The notes beneath the pieces are model-generated. The model had not been told where the DNA came from and did not search any database. It worked only from the letters and a program-made list of their open reading frames with translations. From assembly GCA_004554205.1 (NCBI GenBank), contig SFNH01000056.1:1-11624 (forward strand): a stretch of 11,624 bases of DNA, written 5' to 3'. Positions 7,546 through 11,624 of this stretch are shown piece after piece. Position 1 is the stretch's first letter, and each line of letters begins with the position of its first letter. Both the position numbers and the translations under genes were made by a program. Source of the stretch: Clostridium sp. Its GTDB lineage: Bacteria > Bacillota > Clostridia > Lachnospirales > Lachnospiraceae.

Positions 7546-7977
7546 ATGAGTTCCAAAACAAAGATCGTCGTCCTGCGAATGAAAGAAATTATCTATACCG
7601 CCATCTTCATCGGCCTCTGCATCCTGCTCGTCATGCTGCTTTTTATCATGTTCCGCCCGAAAAAAGATGCGCCCGCCTCCTCCGACCGGGTTCTCTACAT
7701 ACCCGGCGTCTACTCCGCCGCGCTGACTCTGGGCTCCCAGGAGATCAATGTGGAGGTGACCGTAGATTCCGATGAGATCACCTCGATTTCCATGGTGCCC
7801 TTAAGCGACTCGGTCGCCACGATGTACCCGCTCGTGCAGCCGTCCTTAGATAACCTCACCAAACAGATCTGCAAGACCCAGTCTCTTAAAAACCTCACCT
7901 ACCCGGACGAGACCCGCTACACCTCTCAGGCGCTTCTCTCCGCGATCGAGCGGGCGCTTAAGAAGGCAAAACCGTAA
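7546..7977 (+). CDS. Small membrane-anchored FMN_bind-like protein (flavinylation motif lost)
   Basis: This 143-residue protein has GGAGGT five nucleotides before its ATG. Residues 1-13 are basic, about 14-36 form one hydrophobic helix (no signal-peptidase site obvious), then RPKK, then a probably extracytoplasmic domain. The part from YIPGVYS (51-57) through INVEVTV (67-73) and ITSISM (78-83) to TSQALLSAIERALKKA (126-141) follows the layout of FMN_bind (PF04205) domains: 'PG.Y', a V-x-V-T-V strand, then a final helix after the SGAT motif. Here DETR (121-124) stands where SGAT is expected, so covalent FMN attachment at Thr is unlikely. It may have a structural role or bind a different ligand. 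It is divergent from addB and ends just before a terminator shared with mgtE. A possible -10 TATATT lies at 7519-7524, with no clear -35. The family assignment is by eye only. Confidence 0.75.
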   Translation: MSSKTKIVVLRMKEIIYTAIFIGLCILLVMLLFIMFRPKKDAPASSDRVLYIPGVYSAALTLGSQEINVEVTVDSDEITSISMVPLSDSVATMYPLVQPSLDNLTKQICKTQSLKNLTYPDETRYTSQALLSAIERALKKAKP

Positions 7978-7987
7978 AAATATCCAG

Positions 7988-8015
7988 AAAAGAGTTCCGC
8001 TCGCGGAACTCTTTT
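7988..8015. terminator. Bidirectional intrinsic terminator between the FMN_bind-like gene and mgtE
   Basis: AAAAGAGTTCCGC (7988-8000) and GCGGAACTCTTTT (8003-8015) are exact reverse complements, giving at least 12 paired bases around a CTCG loop. T runs end the stem on both strands. It lies 10 nt after the plus-strand stop and 13 nt beyond the minus-strand mgtE stop, so it can terminate both convergent units. Confidence 0.88.
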
Positions 8016-8028
8016 CAATATATACATA

Positions 8029-9468
8029 TCACCCCGCCAGATGCAGGATCTGAATCAGCAGAAGCCAGCTCAGACCGTAGTACGAAACCACCGCCACCAG
8101 GTCGTTGACCGTGGTGATCAGCGGGCCGGAGGCGACGGCCGGATCGATCCCTATCTTCTTAAAGAACAGCGGGATCGCAGTGCCGACCGCGCTGGAGATC
8201 ATCATGGCGAGTAAGAGCGATAAGCCGATGCAGCCCGACACCGCATAGGAGAACAGCCAGCCCTTCCCTTTAAACAGGGCGATATATAGTCCTATAAACA
8301 CAAAGGAGCACATTCCGAGCAGCACCCCGTTTACGAAACCGATCTTCACCTCTTTCACTACGAGACCAAGCTTCTGCCAGCCTGTCAGAGATTCGTCCAT
8401 CAATACGCGGATCGTAACCGCCAGGGACTGGGTTCCCACATTTCCAGCCATATCGAGGATCAGGGACTGGAAGCACATGATCAGGGTAAGCTGAGATACC
8501 ACGCCCTCAAAGGCTCCCACAACCGAGGACACCAGCATCCCCAGCACAAGAAGGATCAAAAGCCACGGCATTCTCTTCTTCATGCTCTCGCGAAGCGGCT
8601 CCTTTAAATCCTCCTCCGCAGTCAGACCGGCAAACTTCGCGTAGTCCTCTCCCATCTCCTCATCCACCACCTGGATGATATTCTGGGAGGTGATCACGCC
8701 CAGAAGATGATTGTAATTATCTAAGACCGGAATGCAGTCCTCCGAGTAATCCTTCAGCTTTTCAATACAGTCGTCAATGGCCTCATGCCCGTAAACGTAG
8801 GGGTAGGAGGTCATGATCAATTCCTTTAAATCCACATTCTGCCTGGCGATGATCAGCTCCTTTAAGTCGATCGCGCCGTAAAAGGTTTCACTCTCATCGA
8901 CCACAAATATGGTGGAGATATTATCATTCTGGGACGCCTGCCTGATCAGGGAATTCATCGCCTGCTTCACTGTGAGATTCTCTCTGATACAGATATAATT
9001 GGTGCTCATCCTGCTTCCGATCTCATCCTCGTCAAACGACGCGATCAGGGCAAGATCCTGTCTCGCGTCCTCGTCGAGAAGATCGATCAGCAGAGCGCGC
9101 TTCTCCTTCTCAAGTCCCCGCAAAAACTCCACTGCCGCGTCCGACTCCATGTCTGAGATCACGGCAGCCGCTTTCTTAAGGTCCATCTCGTCCAGGCAGA
9201 CGCCCACCTGTTCTTTTTCCATGTACTCAAAGATCCCGGACAGCACCGATACCTTGAGTACCCGGTAGAGGCGCTTTCTCTCCGCCGAGGTCAGATCCGG
9301 CAGTACCTCCGCAATATCATTGTCGTGGTAATCCTCCAGTTTTTCGCACATGACCCTGGGGGAGACGTTGCTTCGGATGATCTCCTTGATCTCACTTTCG
9401 TAGTCCGGCTTCAAAGCCACCTGGCTGTCCTGTGCTAAAGCAGATTCTTCCAATGTATTCTCTTCCAA
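8029..9468 (-). CDS. mgtE: Magnesium transporter MgtE
   Basis: MgtE is a dimeric inner-membrane Mg2+ channel gated by intracellular Mg2+. The 479-residue protein has the full layout: an acidic helical N domain (about 25-150, with DIAEVLPDL at 51-59), a CBS pair (about 153-270, including the PVLDNYNHLLGVIT segment at 247-260), a plug helix, then about five membrane helices from residue 301. The family pore signature is present as AGNVGTQS (341-348), and the final helix has DPAVASGPLITT (442-453) followed by N455-D456, the position of the conserved Mg2+-binding Asp. The start is TTG at 9468-9466, supported by AGGAGGT 8 nt upstream. The first in-frame ATG would remove 39 residues, including part of the N domain. 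It is 41 nt downstream of ftsH and probably in its transcript; no M-box riboswitch fits that gap. Transcription ends at 7988-8015. Confidence 0.95.
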   Translation of the reverse strand: MEENTLEESALAQDSQVALKPDYESEIKEIIRSNVSPRVMCEKLEDYHDNDIAEVLPDLTSAERKRLYRVLKVSVLSGIFEYMEKEQVGVCLDEMDLKKAAAVISDMESDAAVEFLRGLEKEKRALLIDLLDEDARQDLALIASFDEDEIGSRMSTNYICIRENLTVKQAMNSLIRQASQNDNISTIFVVDESETFYGAIDLKELIIARQNVDLKELIMTSYPYVYGHEAIDDCIEKLKDYSEDCIPVLDNYNHLLGVITSQNIIQVVDEEMGEDYAKFAGLTAEEDLKEPLRESMKKRMPWLLILLVLGMLVSSVVGAFEGVVSQLTLIMCFQSLILDMAGNVGTQSLAVTIRVLMDESLTGWQKLGLVVKEVKIGFVNGVLLGMCSFVFIGLYIALFKGKGWLFSYAVSGCIGLSLLLAMMISSAVGTAIPLFFKKIGIDPAVASGPLITTVNDLVAVVSYYGLSWLLLIQILHLAG

Positions 9469-9476
9469 TTCCCCGC

Positions 9477-9483
9477 ACCTCCT
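9477..9483 (-). promoter_or_regulatory. mgtE ribosome binding site supporting a TTG start
   Basis: AGGAGGT on the minus strand (9483 to 9477) is 8 nt before TTG at 9468-9466. It is a near-perfect Shine-Dalgarno sequence. An ATG slightly upstream (9488-9486) and a GTG overlapping the site are in other frames, so TTG is the best start. Confidence 0.78.
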
Positions 9484-9509
9484 GCCATGGCTTTTTCCGA
9501 TTTTACGCT

Positions 9510-11411
9510 TTAAACGCTCTCTTTTTCCGTCTCGCCTGTCTCTCCCGCCGTCTCCTCCGGCTCGGGAAGCCCCTTGCAGCGGCGGTAGATCTCCATAAAT
9601 TCTTTCCCGGTAATGGTCTCCTTCTCGATCAGGAACGCGGCGATCTCATCCATCACCACGCGGTTTTCACCAAGGAGGCGCTTCGCCTCCTCGTAGGCCT
9701 CCTTTAAAATCCGCATGACCTCATCATCGACTGCCGCCGCCGTGGCGTCGCCGCAGTTCATCACCGTGCGCCCGGTCAGATACTGATCCTCCTGGCTCGC
9801 GATTCCCATCAGGCCGAACTTCTCCGACATCCCGTACTGGGTGACCATGGCGCGCGCCATACGGGTCGCCTGCTGGATATCGTTTGCGGCTCCGGTCGTC
9901 ACGGTGTCGAACACCAGTTCTTCTGCCGCGCGCCCCGCAAGGCTGACTACGAGCTGTGCCTGAAGCTCCTTCTTGCTGTTTAAGTATTTTTCTTCCTCCG
10001 GCACCTGCATCACATAGCCTAACGCCCCCATGGTGCGCGGCACGATCGTGATCTTCTGTACCGGCTCCGCATCCTTTTGAAGCGCGCTCACAAGCGCGTG
10101 ACCCACCTCATGGTAGGACACGATCCGGCGCTCTTTGCTGCTTAATATCCGATCCTTCTTCTCCTTGCCGACCAAGACGATCTCGACCGCCTCAAACAGG
10201 TCCCTCTGGCTGACCGCGCTTCGTCCGTTCTTCACCGCAAGGATCGCGGCCTCGTTGATCATGTTGGCAAGGTCGGACCCCACAGCCCCAGAGGTTGCAA
10301 GCGCGATCGCCTGTAAGTCCGCCGTATCATCTAACGCCACATTTTTTGCGTGAACCTTCAGAATCTCCACACGGCCCTTAAGATCCGGCTTATCCACGAT
10401 CACGCGCCTGTCAAAACGTCCCGGGCGCAGAAGCGCCGGGTCAAGCACCTCCGGCCGGTTCGTCGCCGCCAGGATCAAAAGCCCCTTGGAGGAATCCATG
10501 CCGTCCATCTCGGAGAGGAGCTGGTTCAGGGTCTGCTGCTGCTCCGACTCACCGCCGCCGCTTATGCCGCTGCGGCTCCGCCCGATGGAGTCGATCTCAT
10601 CAATAAAGATAATGCAGGGCGAGGTCTGCTGCGCCTGCTTAAACAGGCTGCGGACGCGGGATGCTCCAACGCCCACATACATTTCCATAAAGTCCGAGCC
10701 GGACAGGAAATAAAACGGCACATGGGCTTCTCCCGCCACCGCCTTGGCAAGCAGCGTCTTACCGGTCCCGGGAGGGCCGACAAGCAGCGCGCCCTTCGGA
10801 AGCTTCGCGCCGATGTGGGTGTATTTTCCGGGGTTGTGCAGGAAATCCACAAGCTCCACCAGGGACTCCTTCGCCTCGTCCTCGCCCGCCACATCGGCGA
10901 AGGTCACTCCGGTCTCCCGCTGCATAAAGACTTTCGCGTTGCTCTTTCCGATCCCGCCCATGCGTTTCATCATAAAATTCATCATAATGACGATCAGGAC
11001 GAAGGGAAACAAAAGGCTTACGACAGACTCGATCACCGCCATGGTGTCCTGCCGCTCCCGCTTAACCGTAACGCCGTTCTCTAAAAGGCGGTCGGTCAGC
11101 CTGTAGTCCCGCTCCATCGGAACTGTATAGACCTTCAAAAGCGGATTGAATTTCTCAGAATTTTCCTTATAGCGGATATCGATCTGATTGTTCCGCACTG
11201 TGACGGACTCCACGCTCCCCTGCTCGACCTCCTTAATAAAGGCGTCATAGGAGATCTCCTGCTGGCTTTTGTCTGCCATGTACGTCCGCATGAAGCCTGC
11301 GATGCCGAACGTGATGAACGCCGCAAGCAGCACGACCATAAGTTGGTTCTTCGGAAATTTATCGTTACCGCCGCCGTTTTCCTGCGGCTGGTTATTTGCA
11401 TGATTATCCAT
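9510..11411 (-). CDS. ftsH: ATP-dependent zinc metalloprotease FtsH
   Basis: FtsH is a membrane-anchored hexameric AAA+ protease that extracts and degrades membrane and short-lived cytosolic proteins. The 633 residues show TM1 (about 22-41), an extracytoplasmic domain (43-122), TM2 (about 126-147), then the AAA+ module: Walker A GPPGTGKT (212-219), Walker B IIFIDEID (267-274), and the second region of homology LLRPGRFDRR (327-336) with the arginine fingers. The zinc protease has HEVGH (434-438) and a third ligand Asp511 in GAANDI. Two positions differ from the usual sequence: the pore loop is MYVGVGA (244-250) instead of MFVGVGA, and HEVGH replaces HEAGH. An acidic tail, PEPEETAGE (616-624), ends the protein. 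It is the first gene of an ftsH-mgtE unit and is not next to tilS or hpt on the visible side, so it may be a paralogue of the housekeeping copy. Confidence 0.96.
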   Translation of the reverse strand: MDNHANNQPQENGGGNDKFPKNQLMVVLLAAFITFGIAGFMRTYMADKSQQEISYDAFIKEVEQGSVESVTVRNNQIDIRYKENSEKFNPLLKVYTVPMERDYRLTDRLLENGVTVKRERQDTMAVIESVVSLLFPFVLIVIMMNFMMKRMGGIGKSNAKVFMQRETGVTFADVAGEDEAKESLVELVDFLHNPGKYTHIGAKLPKGALLVGPPGTGKTLLAKAVAGEAHVPFYFLSGSDFMEMYVGVGASRVRSLFKQAQQTSPCIIFIDEIDSIGRSRSGISGGGESEQQQTLNQLLSEMDGMDSSKGLLILAATNRPEVLDPALLRPGRFDRRVIVDKPDLKGRVEILKVHAKNVALDDTADLQAIALATSGAVGSDLANMINEAAILAVKNGRSAVSQRDLFEAVEIVLVGKEKKDRILSSKERRIVSYHEVGHALVSALQKDAEPVQKITIVPRTMGALGYVMQVPEEEKYLNSKKELQAQLVVSLAGRAAEELVFDTVTTGAANDIQQATRMARAMVTQYGMSEKFGLMGIASQEDQYLTGRTVMNCGDATAAAVDDEVMRILKEAYEEAKRLLGENRVVMDEIAAFLIEKETITGKEFMEIYRRCKGLPEPEETAGETGETEKESV

Positions 11412-11423
11412 AAAAAGCTGGTT

Positions 11424-11428
11424 CTCCT
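11424..11428 (-). promoter_or_regulatory. ftsH ribosome binding site with long spacing
   Basis: AGGAG (11428 to 11424) is 12 nt upstream of the ATG at 11411-11409, longer than the usual 5-9 nt. No closer Shine-Dalgarno match and no alternative in-frame start is seen. The spacer ends in a T run (GCTTTTT). Spacing of this kind often lowers translation efficiency. Confidence 0.55.
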
Positions 11429-11467
11429 GTCTCTATTGGTATGGTATGTCCTTAACGCTCATTGTTC

Positions 11468-11496
11468 ATTATACCTTTACTTCTTACAGAAATCAA
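11468..11496 (-). promoter_or_regulatory. Strong sigma-A promoter of the ftsH-mgtE unit
   Basis: The minus strand reads TTGATT (-35, 11496-11491), exactly 17 nt, then a perfect TATAAT (-10, 11473-11468). The start point should be near 11461-11462, giving a leader of about 50 nt, too short for a riboswitch. No CIRCE (HrcA) or CtsR heptad operator is visible around it. Repeat copy B begins about 55 bp further upstream. Confidence 0.85.
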
Positions 11497-11551
11497 GAAA
11501 ACTCCGCCCAAAAAATCAAAGTTTTTGTAACAGTTCAGCCATTTTTCTTTT

Positions 11552-11624
11552 ATTCGGTCGCGGGCGGCGTTTTCGCTTTTGTTCGGTCGCCGGATGTAAA
11601 ACTTTTGCTCGGGCACCTCGCAAA
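11552..11624. repeat. Intergenic repeat, copy B, running off the window
   Basis: This is the direct-orientation partner of 173-245 (8 mismatches in 73 bases by eye). TTCGGTCG occurs at 11553-11560 and 11582-11589, again 29 bp apart, and the diverged third unit follows (TTGCTCGG ending at 11612). The homology is still continuing when the window ends, so the true length is unknown. It lies upstream of the ftsH promoter. A nine-base piece, CAAAGTTTT, next to copy A (157-165) also appears near copy B (11517-11525), separated from the repeat by an unmatched stretch. Confidence 0.8.

Noticed and set aside
9469..9509. M-box or other Mg2+ riboswitch before mgtE
   Set aside because: The ftsH-mgtE gap is only 41 nt and the ftsH leader is about 50 nt. 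Neither can hold an M-box, and no matching motif is seen.
10350..11084. 244-codon plus-strand open frame opposite ftsH
   Set aside because: It is rich in His, Arg and Leu with no recognisable domain and lies wholly antisense to conserved AAA+ codons of ftsH. It is a by-product of codon bias.

Overview
The window looks like a core-genome segment of a fairly GC-rich member of the Clostridia, most likely Lachnospiraceae. This is inferred from the Firmicutes-type AddAB helicase-nuclease, strong AGGAGG-type ribosome binding sites, sigma-A promoters of TTGATT-17-TATAAT type, and the style of the MgtE, FtsH and MATE proteins. No plasmid, phage, transposase, CRISPR, tRNA or rRNA feature is visible. 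I found no convincing new multi-gene system. The points worth following are an intergenic repeat, an operator-like cluster in the addB leader, a degenerate FMN-binding-like protein and an ftsH-mgtE pair.

Layout, left to right. Positions 1-81 (minus) hold the first 27 codons of a MATE-family efflux transporter with its own RBS and promoter. Positions 82-407 are intergenic and carry one copy of a GC-rich repeat (copy A, 161-245). Positions 408-4040 (minus) are addA and 4022-7429 (minus) are addB. The two overlap by 19 bp and form a translationally coupled addB-addA pair encoding the recombination exonuclease/helicase. Positions 7430-7545 are a short divergent regulatory region with the addB promoter and three ATGTCCG half-sites arranged as overlapping palindromes. 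Positions 7546-7977 (plus) encode a small membrane-anchored protein that resembles an FMN_bind domain without the flavinylation motif. A strong bidirectional terminator (7988-8015) separates it from the convergent mgtE.

Positions 8029-9468 (minus, TTG start) are mgtE, a CBS-domain Mg2+ channel/transporter. Positions 9510-11411 (minus) are ftsH, a membrane AAA+ zinc protease with slightly unusual pore and zinc-site motifs. ftsH and mgtE are 41 nt apart and are probably cotranscribed from a near-consensus promoter at 11468-11496. Copy B of the repeat lies at 11552-11624 and runs off the right edge. It is in the same orientation as copy A, and both copies lie just upstream of a predicted minus-strand promoter.

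Functionally, addAB is a stand-alone DNA repair/recombination operon. ftsH-mgtE plausibly couples a membrane Mg2+ transporter to the membrane quality-control protease known in Bacillus to take part in MgtE turnover. The two modules and the MATE gene have no obvious shared pathway.
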